Of a DNA stretch of 6,123 nt, positions 6,115 to 6,123 are shown piece by piece. Made by a program: the position numbers and the translations under genes. Every line of letters starts with the position of its first letter. Positions within the stretch are counted from its first letter, which is position 1. The notes under the pieces are model-generated. The model saw only the letters and a list, made by a program, of their open reading frames with translations, had not been told where the DNA came from and made no database searches. The DNA comes from Caryophanales bacterium UBA4100 (GTDB lineage Bacteria; Bacillota; Bacilli; Paenibacillales; UBA4045): positions 24,148 to 30,270 of the forward strand of contig DFXU01000108.1 of NCBI GenBank assembly GCA_002383285.1. Direction: 5' to 3'.

Positions 6115-6121
6115 GAAAGGA
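6115..6121 (+). promoter_or_regulatory. Ribosome binding site of the next gene
   Basis: GAAAGGA lies about 26 bases after the expected transcription start. The start codon should fall within about ten bases past the window end. The gene itself cannot be identified from what is visible. Confidence 0.55.
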
Positions 6122-6123
6122 TT

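Noticed and set aside
6108..6123. ATG at 6108 as the start of the SOS gene
   Set aside because: There is no ribosome binding site before it, while GAAAGGA just after it points to a start beyond the window.

Overview
The window reads like a chromosomal segment from a low- to mid-GC member of the Bacillota, most likely Paenibacillus or a close relative. The pointers are strong GGAGG-type ribosome binding sites, a YesN-type (receiver plus AraC) response regulator, a Gram-positive style lipoprotein signal on the sugar-binding protein, and a LexA/DinR box of the Bacillus type. The genus is an inference; no rRNA or other marker gene is present. All recognised genes lie on the + strand.

Layout: 1-1341 is the 3' part of a YesN-type response regulator whose receiver domain is cut by the window start. 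1342-1430 is a short control region with a palindrome resembling a catabolite-repression (cre) site. 1431-5287 is a compact three-gene operon for a high-affinity D-xylose ABC importer: xylF (binding lipoprotein), xylG (two-domain ATPase) and xylH (permease). A long hairpin sits between xylF and xylG, while xylG and xylH overlap by 4 bases. A strong intrinsic terminator at 5305-5341 closes the operon.

The last 780 bases hold no convincing gene but are far from featureless. 5359-5532 is a tandem array of about 10-bp units in two successive variants. 5667-5953 is an unrelated, partly decayed array with a unit of about 47 bp. The window ends with a clear sigma-A promoter (6054-6082), a LexA box over its start point (6086-6099) and a ribosome binding site (6115-6121), so an SOS-controlled gene probably begins just beyond the right edge.

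How it works together: XylF should capture xylose outside the membrane and deliver it to XylH, with XylG supplying ATP hydrolysis. The adjacent regulator fits the XylFII-LytS-YesN arrangement known from Clostridium beijerinckii, in which a xylose-sensing binding protein and the LytS kinase act through YesN to switch on xylFGH; the sensor genes would have to lie to the left of this window. The importer is ordinary. The less expected parts are the xylF-xylG hairpin with an embedded mini-ORF, and the two unrelated repeat arrays next to an SOS promoter. I see no evidence for a wholly new multi-gene system.
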